Below the pieces are notes generated by a model that was not told the origin of the DNA, did no database searches, and was given only the letters and a program-made list of their open reading frames with translations. Position numbers and translations under genes: made by a program. Of a DNA stretch of 55,853 bases, positions 35,738-44,420 are shown piece after piece (position 1 is the stretch's first letter; the number at the start of each line of letters is the position of its first letter). This DNA is from Firmicutes bacterium AM55-24TS (lineage in GTDB: Bacteria; Bacillota; Clostridia; UBA1381), in the NCBI GenBank assembly GCA_003460745.1, contig QTVU01000017.1:1-55853 (forward strand), in the 5' to 3' direction.

Positions 35738-36623
35738 TTTTCAATATATTCAAATATGAAACTCCGTATCGGCTAAGAACAGAATTTTTGCGTGTTAAAA
35801 TTCCGATACGCATACTGCAATCTGAATCTAACGGTTTTGAAATAATGTTTTCACCGTTTAATTCCGTATCTATAATACCCGAACAAACCGTAAAACCGTT
35901 AAGACCGATAAGCAGATTAAATAATGTCGCTCTGTCACGCACCATAATATTTTTAGAGAATTCAAGCGAACTCAAAAATTCCTCCGAAAAGTAAAATGAA
36001 TTGTGTTTTCCCTGTTCAAACACCAAATACGGATACAGCATTAAGTCTTGAATTGTTATTTCCTCTTTGTTTGCAAGAGGGTGATTGTTTGATATGAAAA
36101 CGTGCGGTTTTGCAATATATAATTCTTCAAAATTCAAGTCATTTTTATTAATAAGTTTGCTCAAAACTGCCTCATTATGCTCACTCAAATACAATATTCC
36201 TATTTCACTTCGTCCGACTGCCACATCATCTATAATTTCATACGTCTGTGTTTCACGCAAAATAAAGCTGTATGCGTCCGCATCATATTCCCTTATAACG
36301 TCCACAAACGCATTAACCGCAAATGAATAGTGCTGACATGAAACAGAAAATCTCGGTTTCTGATTTCTCTCACCTTTAAAATGCTCCGTCATAACGTTCG
36401 TCTGCTCCAAAATCTGACGTGCATATGAAAGCAATGTTTCTCCGTCCCTTGTAAGCTCTACGCCCTTATTGGAACGAATGAATGCCGTTATTCCCATTTC
36501 TTCTTCAATATTGTGAATTGCAGAGGTAAGGCTCGGCTGTGCTATAAATAACTTTTCAGCCGCCTCCGTTATATTACCGCACTCCGCTACCGTTACTATG
36601 TATTTTAATTGTTGCAGTGTCAT
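35718..36623 (-). CDS. LysR-family transcriptional regulator
   Basis: 301 residues. The N-terminal winged helix-turn-helix (MTLQQLKYIVTVAECGNITEAAEKLFIAQPSLTSAIHNIEEEMG spans residues 1-44) is followed by the linker helix and an effector-binding domain of the PBP2 fold (about 90-295), with the usual HVFISNNHPLA segment near 175. The adjacent MetE-like gene downstream suggests control of sulfur amino-acid genes, similar to the CysB/MetR-type members. The effector cannot be read from sequence. A divergent partner gene is absent. Confidence 0.9.
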   Translation of the reverse strand: MTLQQLKYIVTVAECGNITEAAEKLFIAQPSLTSAIHNIEEEMGITAFIRSNKGVELTRDGETLLSYARQILEQTNVMTEHFKGERNQKPRFSVSCQHYSFAVNAFVDVIREYDADAYSFILRETQTYEIIDDVAVGRSEIGILYLSEHNEAVLSKLINKNDLNFEELYIAKPHVFISNNHPLANKEEITIQDLMLYPYLVFEQGKHNSFYFSEEFLSSLEFSKNIMVRDRATLFNLLIGLNGFTVCSGIIDTELNGENIISKPLDSDCSMRIGILTRKNSVLSRYGVSYLNILKNHLSID

Positions 36624-36681
36624 TGTATATCCCTCATTCTATACTGAATATGCTTATTATATCATATTCACGTAAAAATAC

Positions 36682-36714
36682 AATAAGAGTCTATCATAAA
36701 GATAAACTCTTATT
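36682..36714 (-). terminator. terminator of the cobalamin-uptake operon
   Basis: A 14-bp stem with one mismatch (AATAAGAGTCTATC / GATAAACTCTTATT), followed on the minus strand by TGTATTTTT. Confidence 0.8.
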
Positions 36715-36721
36715 AAAACCA

Positions 36722-39700
36722 TTATTTATATAATCTCATAAATACCGATGCGGCTTGTGCTCTTGTTGTACCGGCTTTAGGATTAAAGTTTCCGTTTTCG
36801 TCACCTGTCATTATTCCTGCACAATATGCCCATTTAACAGAATCAATCGCATACTCAGCAATATCTTTTACATCAGAATATGTAATTTCATCACTGTCTA
36901 AATTATATCCCTTAGTTTTTGCATAGCGATATAATATAACTGCCATTTGTTCACGAGTTATATCACTGTTAGGATCAAATTCCGTTTCTGTTTTACCGCT
37001 TATAATATCATTGTTATAAGCCCATAAAACAGCTTTAGCATACCAAGAATCATCAGCTACATCACTGAAATTCAATTCACCGTCTGCTGTCGGTTCATTT
37101 TCTATACGATACAATGCCGAAACTAACATTGCACGGGTTAATGTAATGTCAGGAGCAAATTCACTGTCGCTTACACCTGTCATAAAACCTTTGTCATACG
37201 CATATTTGACAGCTTGATAGAACCACATATTTTCCGTTACATCAGTAAACCACACTGTTTGAGTAGTATCCTTTTCAGGTGCAGTCGTAGGTATAACAGT
37301 AGGTACTGTTGTCGGTTTTGCTGTTGATGTACTGCCACCCGAACCGGAACCACCGCTTTGAGGCTGTTTTGTGGCAGTCGGAGTGACTGTCGGAGTCGGT
37401 TTAGGTATTGAATCTGTATCTTTTGCATCTAACCACCTATTATAAAGTGAACCGTCACCTGTTTTATCCGATTCACTCCAATCGGCAACTTCTTGACGGT
37501 AATCGTCAACGTAATGCCATACGATTTCTTCATCACCAATCAATTTATACTCATTCAATCCCAATGAAGGGTGACTGCCGTTTACAGTATACATCCAACC
37601 GGAATATTTACCGTTTGTAAATTCACCGAGCCAATATCCTTCCGGTGATTGAATTGTACTGATATATCCGTTTTCCCAACCACGATATTTTAAGCCGTTA
37701 TCGTCAAGTGCTTGTTTGAATACATCTCCCACTGTACTTCCTAATTTTACTTCATACTCTTTTTCAGGAATCCATGTTTGATATGTATTCTTCGTATCTT
37801 TTGTCAAGACAAAGTCACTTCCGAGATTTTCTTCGCCGATAAGTCTGAAACTTACATTTATCTTTTCAACATTATCAGGATTTTCTTCTACATTCATCAA
37901 TACAGCCACATATGTATAAGGACTTGATTTTGCATACAAATATGCCTGACCTATTCCATGTCCGACTGCAACGCCGTTTTCTATTGAAACAATGTTTTCG
38001 TCACTGCTCTTTACTTCTGAATTTGACGAAACATTTGCAGTACCGTTTACAATTATATCGCTGTTATCTACTTGCAAATTAACTGTTTCGGCAGAATATT
38101 TGTCTAATTCTGCTTTTGTGATTGCATTGATACCGTCAATATCACCTTTACAGCTGTCGTTTGCATTATTTTTATCGTCACTCAACCAATAATTTTCGCA
38201 AACAACGCTGTTTATATCATAATTTGAATTAACATCACCCAAAACACCGTATTCGCTCTTTCCGCCATTGTAATTATATCTTGTATAACACTTACCGCTT
38301 TCGTCCTGATAATAACCGCAGATGCCTGCTGACGTTTTAGCTGTTACAGTTCCGTAGTTATTTGAGAAATCAACAGCCGATTCCCCTAAAACTGTCGAAC
38401 TGTAATTACGTCCGACAATACCGCCGGCATAGTTTTCAACGTTTACATCACCTGTATTTTCGCAGAAATATACCAAGCCGTTTATAAGTTCACCGACTAT
38501 ACCACCGCCGTATGAACCTTGTGCTGTGATATTACCGCTGTTTTGACAATTTTTGATACCGCTTTTTTTATAACACCCTGACGCACGACCTGCGATACCG
38601 CCCGTCATACTTCCCGACACTTCTGCCGTATTAGCACAATTTTCTATTTTACCGCAACTATAATTTTCAGCTACAATTCCTCCGACGTCATATTTACCGC
38701 TTATTGCACCGTTATTGACACATTCGGAAATTTCTCCGTTTACGGATAAGTCTGCATAATCATCAATAAACAATAGCGCCTGACCTTTGCCGTTTCTGTT
38801 TTCTATCGTAATACCGCCGACATTACCACTGTTCGATAAGTCACCGTTATTTTCAGATTTTCTTACAGTACCGTAATTTTCGCCGGCTATTCCCGACTTA
38901 CTGTTACCGGCAGATGTCATATTGCTGTTATTCACACAACCTGTTACAATTCCGTAATTTTCGCCGACTATTCCTGCAAGATATGTTACGTTTGAGGCGG
39001 TAAATCCGAAATCAGCGCTGTTAGTACAATTTTCTATTGTACCAAGATTTATTCCGGCTAAAGCGGCAATTTTTCTTACGTTATTATGAGCGGTCAATCT
39101 ATTAGTAGAATCTATATTAAGATTTTTAACAACACCATTCTTTCCTATGTATGAGAACAATCCGAAATAATTGTTTTCGGCATACAGAATCGCGTTCTTT
39201 ACAGAAAAACCGTTTCCGTCAAACACACCTTCAAACGCACGATTCTTCTCGGACTCCCACCATTCTCCGTTATCGTTTGACTTTAATCCCTCCCAATAAC
39301 CGATTGAACTAAATTCTTTGCTATCGCTTAAATCAATATCGCTTGAAAGTTTAAAGTATACACCTTTATATGAATTTCCGTCTGCAACGCTTTCCGAAAG
39401 AATGTTCATATCTTCCAACGATTTTATAATATACGGTTCTTCTTCCGTACCTTTACCGCTCCATTTAGATTCTGAAACTTTTACGGAAACAGCACTTGAT
39501 ATTCCGCCAATTTCACATTTAACAGTTATATCCTTTGCATTGCCAAGCTTAGCGGAATCTATAATAATACTTGCATTTAGTGTCCCTACGCCATTTGTAA
39601 TTGTAATATCGCTGCTTTGTTCAACTGTAACGGCACTGTTGTCACTGCTCCATTTTGCAGTTATATTTTTGTTTAAATTCTTACCGTATATCTTTGCTGT

Positions 39701-41566
39701 AAATGTATGGGAAGTATCTGTTTCAAGACTTTCGCCCGATGATACAAGATTTATCGAAATAATTTTGCTTTCCTTGTATTCGTTATTAAGTACCGGATAT
39801 TTACTTCCAACATAAAATACCGGTGCTACTTCTACTGTTTTGCCGTCAACTTCTTGTTCTTTAACACACCACAAATCATACACAAATGCGTCGCTTTGCA
39901 TATATTCGTCTGTTCTGCCTGTGGCAATATTCGTGTTTGTTGATGCATTTTCGCCATACGGCATTTTATCGCCGATAATTCTGTAATATAAATTTTCTGA
40001 CGATACACCGTTTGTAAATGCTCCGAATAATGTACCTGCTTTTTTTGCTTTTACTGTCCCCGTTGCGTAACAATTTGTCACTTTACTGCCGCTTAAAAGC
40101 TGTCCTACCAGTCCGCCGACATATTCATCTGCCAAAACAGCAGTATTTGAATAGCAATTTTCTATTTTAGTGTCCCTTACTATACCGACAATACCGCCTC
40201 CTATATCTTCACCGCTTACAAGTCCGTCTACTCCAAGCAATGTAATTTCTGCATTTGCGGTATATCCGAATAATCCGCTTACTTTTTGATTTTCGGTATT
40301 TAGTTTTACTTCATATCCGTTACCGTTAAAATGACCCGAAAATGCTTTATCTTCCGCATTGCCTATTGAAATCCAATACTTTTCTGTTAAATCAATATTA
40401 TTATTTAATTTAAAGTATGCGTCTTTATATGATTCACCTTTATTTACATTTTTCGCAAGTAATGCAAGTTCGGACGCTGTTTTTATAACATACGGATTTT
40501 CTTTACTTCCGTTTCCGCTGTCAAATGTTTCAGCCACACTGTCTGACCATTTTCCTTGTGATGAATATGACGGTATTTTTTCTTCAATTTTAGGTGTTGA
40601 AGCAGGTGTTACTGACGGTGTAGGTTTTGTTGATGTGTCTATATCATCGGAACCGTTTACCTCCCATGCCAAAACAGGGAATTTATCCGATTTCACAAAC
40701 GCACTGCCTAAAATTTCAGTCATATCTGCAAACTGATTTTCTGTTTTCACTTCAAGTCCCGTACCCGAATTTTCCGCATACGGCATAGGTGCGGTATCTT
40801 TAAGGAAATAGCAGTTTTTAACCGAATATCCGCTCACTGTATATCCCAGTATTCCGCCGTTGGTATTGTTTTGCGATGAAATTTTACCGCTGTTATATGA
40901 ATTTGAAATATCACAGTTGTATGATTTACCAGAAATACCACCCGAATATGCTGACGCACTTACTTCACCGCTGTTATAACAACTGTCAAGAAGTATACTG
41001 CCCTCATAATTGTAACCGACAATACCGCCGGCATATCCGCCGGTTGCTGTTACAGTGGCTTTATTAGTACATTCTTTTACAGTTCCCGAACTGTAAGCGG
41101 CAATACCGCCAACTTCGTCCTTACCTGTAATAGTTCCCTTATTCTCACACTGAGCTATAACACAGCTTGTAACCGTTTTATTAACCGCACCGTTATAACC
41201 TACTATACCGCCGACTCTGTTTTCGCCTTTTATTTCGGCATAGTTGATACAATGAGATATTAAACCGTAGTTCACGGCACATATACCTGCCGCAAATCCA
41301 TATGTATTATTCGTGTTTTCTATATTTCCGTATACATAAAGATTTTTTATTACCGCATTTTCTTCCGTAACTCCGAAAAGTGCCGAAAGATAGCTGTCCG
41401 AAGATATATTTATTTCCCTTATACTGTAATCTTGACCGTTAAAATTACCGTTAAAAGCATTGCCTTGATATTTATTTGATATGTATTTATCTGATACACC
41501 TATCGGCGTCCATTCCTTGCCTGATAGGTCTATATCATTTTTCAAGACAAAATACTTGTCTGACAT
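36722..41566 (-). CDS. GLUG/DUF4430/SLH surface protein, C-terminal part after frameshift
   Basis: 1,614 residues in this frame, beginning mid-domain at MSDKYFVLKNDIDLSGKEW. It continues the protein that starts at 43260; one base has been lost in a GGG run near 41574-41576. It holds three blocks of leading hydrophobic strands (PYIIKTASELALLAKNVN type) followed by GLUG repeats (VGGIVGYN, SGGISGKSYN, ENCANTAEVSGSMTGGIAGR), two Ig-like stretches, a DUF4430 domain (about 1265-1400: GWMYTVNGSHPSLGLNEYKL, then EIVWHYVDD), a Thr/Pro linker and three SLH domains (about 1440-1614). The DUF4430 fold is that of the cobalamin-covering domain of transcobalamin. SLH anchoring puts it on the wall surface. 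It is the last gene of the B12-riboswitch operon. Confidence 0.85.
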   Translation of the reverse strand: MSDKYFVLKNDIDLSGKEWTPIGVSDKYISNKYQGNAFNGNFNGQDYSIREINISSDSYLSALFGVTEENAVIKNLYVYGNIENTNNTYGFAAGICAVNYGLISHCINYAEIKGENRVGGIVGYNGAVNKTVTSCVIAQCENKGTITGKDEVGGIAAYSSGTVKECTNKATVTATGGYAGGIVGYNYEGSILLDSCYNSGEVSASAYSGGISGKSYNCDISNSYNSGKISSQNNTNGGILGYTVSGYSVKNCYFLKDTAPMPYAENSGTGLEVKTENQFADMTEILGSAFVKSDKFPVLAWEVNGSDDIDTSTKPTPSVTPASTPKIEEKIPSYSSQGKWSDSVAETFDSGNGSKENPYVIKTASELALLAKNVNKGESYKDAYFKLNNNIDLTEKYWISIGNAEDKAFSGHFNGNGYEVKLNTENQKVSGLFGYTANAEITLLGVDGLVSGEDIGGGIVGIVRDTKIENCYSNTAVLADEYVGGLVGQLLSGSKVTNCYATGTVKAKKAGTLFGAFTNGVSSENLYYRIIGDKMPYGENASTNTNIATGRTDEYMQSDAFVYDLWCVKEQEVDGKTVEVAPVFYVGSKYPVLNNEYKESKIISINLVSSGESLETDTSHTFTAKIYGKNLNKNITAKWSSDNSAVTVEQSSDITITNGVGTLNASIIIDSAKLGNAKDITVKCEIGGISSAVSVKVSESKWSGKGTEEEPYIIKSLEDMNILSESVADGNSYKGVYFKLSSDIDLSDSKEFSSIGYWEGLKSNDNGEWWESEKNRAFEGVFDGNGFSVKNAILYAENNYFGLFSYIGKNGVVKNLNIDSTNRLTAHNNVRKIAALAGINLGTIENCTNSADFGFTASNVTYLAGIVGENYGIVTGCVNNSNMTSAGNSKSGIAGENYGTVRKSENNGDLSNSGNVGGITIENRNGKGQALLFIDDYADLSVNGEISECVNNGAISGKYDVGGIVAENYSCGKIENCANTAEVSGSMTGGIAGRASGCYKKSGIKNCQNSGNITAQGSYGGGIVGELINGLVYFCENTGDVNVENYAGGIVGRNYSSTVLGESAVDFSNNYGTVTAKTSAGICGYYQDESGKCYTRYNYNGGKSEYGVLGDVNSNYDINSVVCENYWLSDDKNNANDSCKGDIDGINAITKAELDKYSAETVNLQVDNSDIIVNGTANVSSNSEVKSSDENIVSIENGVAVGHGIGQAYLYAKSSPYTYVAVLMNVEENPDNVEKINVSFRLIGEENLGSDFVLTKDTKNTYQTWIPEKEYEVKLGSTVGDVFKQALDDNGLKYRGWENGYISTIQSPEGYWLGEFTNGKYSGWMYTVNGSHPSLGLNEYKLIGDEEIVWHYVDDYRQEVADWSESDKTGDGSLYNRWLDAKDTDSIPKPTPTVTPTATKQPQSGGSGSGGSTSTAKPTTVPTVIPTTAPEKDTTQTVWFTDVTENMWFYQAVKYAYDKGFMTGVSDSEFAPDITLTRAMLVSALYRIENEPTADGELNFSDVADDSWYAKAVLWAYNNDIISGKTETEFDPNSDITREQMAVILYRYAKTKGYNLDSDEITYSDVKDIAEYAIDSVKWAYCAGIMTGDENGNFNPKAGTTRAQAASVFMRLYK

Positions 41567-43260
41567 ATCATTGCCCTTTCTACTTCATACGAAAGCAAAG
41601 CGAGTTCTTCTGCATTTGCAATAATATACGGATCATCTTTATCACCGTTACCGCCGTCAAATTCTTCTGTGCGATAGTCTATCCAATAATTTGACGTATC
41701 CGTTACAATCTGCTTTTCAATTCCGTTTACCGAAATTTTAAGCGTCTTTTCGGCATTTACTTTGTCAAATGTGATGTCTATGGCTGTTTTTTCGTCTGAT
41801 ATGTATTGAGATAACTGAACATTTTTAAGTTCAACCGCTTTATCGTCAACAAATGATTTTATTTCAAAATCATTTAACGTAAGATTTGTTCCTACAAGTT
41901 TTTTGTTTAACAATACAGTTATCTTACCGTTTTCGATATTAATGCTTTCAATATCAAATGTTTCGTCTTCCCCTGTCGGCGCATTGCTCCAATCAATAAC
42001 AGGAAGATTATCACTGTCTGTAAATGCGTCTGACAAATCACTTGCCGAAACAGTGTCAACGGCATATACCGTACTTATATCACCGCCGTTTTCAAGTGCC
42101 ACAAGTTTAGTGCTGTCACCTATGTTATACAAGTTATTTACTGTCGTATTTTTCATTGAACCGATTAGTTGATATTCCGTATGAGTATTCACCTCACCGC
42201 TGTTGTACGCATTTTCTATCGTACCGCCAAGCTTGTAGCCTACTAATCCGCCACTGTAATTGTAACCGATTACCTTACCGGTATTATATACGTTAGTTAT
42301 GTCACAAGCATAGTTGCAACCGATAATACCGCCGAAATAATTACCGTCTTCAGTACCTATTTGACCGTCATTATATGCTCTGTCAATCTTTCCGCATTCG
42401 CTTACACTTATATCCTTGCCGACAATTCCACCTACTGCAACTCCTCTTAAATAACTGTACATATCGTCATCTTTAAAAGGTGCAGATACATTTCCGTGGT
42501 TTGCGGCATATGTAATGTCGCCGTATGCAAGCTGACCGACAATTCCGCCTGCCTCTGCAAAGCTCTTGGAAGTAGCTGTAACCGTTCCGTTATTTGTAAC
42601 ATTTATAAGATTTCCGCTTACTCTGTTACTTCCCTTAAATTGAGCTCCAAGCTGACCTGTTATACCGCCAACATAAGCAAGACCTGTTATATCGGCGTTG
42701 TTTGTACAATTTATAATTAATCCGGCATTTATACCGGCGATTCCGCCGATATATTTTGCCGCATTAATGTATTCATTACCCTCAGCCTGTGCGTTTATTT
42801 GTCCGTTTACCGTAACATTTCTGACAGTTCCTTCTTTTCCTATAATTCCGAAAAGACCTTGACAATAAGTTTCGTAATGATTGTCGCCTTGCTTATTGTA
42901 CTTTTTGGTTTCTATGAAAAGTCCGGAAATGCTGTGACCTTTTCCGTCAAATATACCGTTATATGCGGTGTCGTCATCTATACCGTAACCGTTATTATTG
43001 ATATAATTATATCCGTTACCGATTGGTGTCCAATTTTGGTTTTCCAAGTCAATATCACTGTTTAATACTGCATTTGCTGTTCTGTCACCACCGTTTACTT
43101 TTTCGGCAAACCAAACCAAATCTTCCGCACTTTCAATCTGATAAGCACCGTTTATAAGTTCCGGTTCGTCGCTTGCAAATGCAGTGAAATTTACAGGTAC
43201 AAAACTCGCAAGCATACATAAAGACAACAATATACTTGTAAATTTATTTTTTACGCTCAT
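41542..43260 (-). CDS. GLUG/DUF4430/SLH surface protein, N-terminal part before frameshift
   Basis: A signal peptide (MSVKNKFTSILLSLCMLASF to AFAS, about residues 1-30) is followed by GLUG repeats such as YIGGIAGINAGLIINCTNNA and YSGGLVGYKLGGTIENAYNS, and an Ig-like domain (about 405-500). Correct reading ends near 41577 at ALLSYEVER; the remaining dozen codons are out of frame. Joined to the next frame the product would be about 2,180 residues. The start is the ATG at 43260 with GGAG upstream; the TTG four codons earlier is part of that ribosome site. It follows the preceding gene of the operon by about 20 bases. Confidence 0.82.
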   Translation of the reverse strand: MSVKNKFTSILLSLCMLASFVPVNFTAFASDEPELINGAYQIESAEDLVWFAEKVNGGDRTANAVLNSDIDLENQNWTPIGNGYNYINNNGYGIDDDTAYNGIFDGKGHSISGLFIETKKYNKQGDNHYETYCQGLFGIIGKEGTVRNVTVNGQINAQAEGNEYINAAKYIGGIAGINAGLIINCTNNADITGLAYVGGITGQLGAQFKGSNRVSGNLINVTNNGTVTATSKSFAEAGGIVGQLAYGDITYAANHGNVSAPFKDDDMYSYLRGVAVGGIVGKDISVSECGKIDRAYNDGQIGTEDGNYFGGIIGCNYACDITNVYNTGKVIGYNYSGGLVGYKLGGTIENAYNSGEVNTHTEYQLIGSMKNTTVNNLYNIGDSTKLVALENGGDISTVYAVDTVSASDLSDAFTDSDNLPVIDWSNAPTGEDETFDIESINIENGKITVLLNKKLVGTNLTLNDFEIKSFVDDKAVELKNVQLSQYISDEKTAIDITFDKVNAEKTLKISVNGIEKQIVTDTSNYWIDYRTEEFDGGNGDKDDPYIIANAEELALLSYEVERAMICQTSILS

Positions 43261-43280
43261 TTTTTTCTCCAATCTTTATA

Positions 43281-44390
43281 CTATTTTATACTTAAATCAA
43301 GAGTATTTGAAATAGGTGCCAATGATGATATATTTCCGTTCCATGTTAAAATCTTGATTGTATATTCATCAGCTGAATCGGCAGATATTTCTTTAAATTC
43401 AACTTGATTTTCATTACCGGACTTTAAAGAAATTTCTTTAGGTTGTATTCCTATCAATTTGCCGTTTGAATCATATACGGCAGCCATAACACTTACTTTC
43501 TTTTCTTCTGTAAGATTACTGTTAAGTTTTACCGTTAATGTACCTGTTAGTTTTCCGTTTTCAACTTTTAATGTGTTTTGTTCTGTTGCAGATTGTACAG
43601 GTAAAGGTGTTGAAGTTACTGTTGGTGTTGCTGTTGGTGTTGCCGTCGGTGTCGCTGTTGGTGTTGCTGTTGGTGTTGTTTTCGGTTCTTCGCTCGGTAC
43701 CAATGCGTTAATCAGATTATCTTCAAGTTCTGTTTGTATATTTTCATCAAAAAAATTCTCTAAAGCCGCTTGATATGCCGATTCTGCTTTTTTAGCGGTC
43801 TTTGGATCAGTTGCCAATGTTTCATAATAATCTGCTACCGCACCTACAAGCACGTCCTCAGCCGGTGATGTTAGATCTGAATTCCATCCGCCTTCATTAA
43901 AAACTAATCTTAAAACATCTCCTCTTACGAGGCTAGCCGACTCATAGGTGTATGAACTCAATCCGTTACCCATAGCATCATTATATAATGCTGACGGATA
44001 ATCAAACGAAACTTCTTTGACGGAATTATCTATTTTAAAATCACTGAAAAATCCACTGCTGTTTGTATACTTCAATAGTGTAGTTGTAGGAGTCCAATCA
44101 CTCATACACTCACCGTTATTCATATAATAATCAAGTACATATCCTATTGCGTCTGCTGCACTCTTAAATCCACTTTCAAAAGTTTTAAATTCTCCGCTGT
44201 AATCATAAAATCCGTTTGTATAAATCTTAATCGGAGTCATATATATCTCTTTTGTAGTGTCTTCAGCAAAGTGTTCAATATCAAAATAGAAATAATCTCC
44301 CTCTCCGTCTGTATCAGCCTGTACAACAAACGTTACAACACTGAATAACATCGCTACTGCTACAATTAAACTTAATAATTTTTTCTTCAT
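43281..44390 (-). CDS. secreted protein of the cobalamin operon, function unknown
   Basis: 369 residues with a signal peptide (MKKKLLSLIVAVAMLFSVVT to VQA, about 1-26). The first half (about 30-230) has PIKIYTNGFYDYSG, a helix AADAIGYVLDYYM and, later, SLVRGDVLRLVFNEGGW, a pattern loosely like DUF4430 (strand, helix, then GD-x-V strand), though I would not assign it firmly. A (Thr-Pro-Thr-Ala)n linker (about 243-265) leads to a C-terminal beta-sandwich of about 100 residues (LKVENGKLTGTLTVKLNSNL onward). No anchor is seen. It lies between the ECF fusion gene and the SLH protein, with short gaps, so it is part of the same transcript. Confidence 0.7.
   Translation of the reverse strand: MKKKLLSLIVAVAMLFSVVTFVVQADTDGEGDYFYFDIEHFAEDTTKEIYMTPIKIYTNGFYDYSGEFKTFESGFKSAADAIGYVLDYYMNNGECMSDWTPTTTLLKYTNSSGFFSDFKIDNSVKEVSFDYPSALYNDAMGNGLSSYTYESASLVRGDVLRLVFNEGGWNSDLTSPAEDVLVGAVADYYETLATDPKTAKKAESAYQAALENFFDENIQTELEDNLINALVPSEEPKTTPTATPTATPTATPTATPTVTSTPLPVQSATEQNTLKVENGKLTGTLTVKLNSNLTEEKKVSVMAAVYDSNGKLIGIQPKEISLKSGNENQVEFKEISADSADEYTIKILTWNGNISSLAPISNTLDLSIK
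43615..43680 (-). repeat. 12-base microsatellite encoding Thr-Pro-Thr-Ala
   Basis: About five copies of a GTTGCTGTTGGT-type unit on the plus strand. Slippage would change linker length in whole TPTA units without a frameshift. Confidence 0.8.
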
Positions 44391-44420
44391 TAGTCTTTCA
44401 CCTCATGTTTTATTTTTGAC

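Noticed and set aside
43615..43680. CRISPR-like or regulatory repeat
   Set aside because: It is a coding microsatellite for a Thr-Pro-Thr-Ala linker; no CRISPR array or cas gene is visible anywhere in the window.
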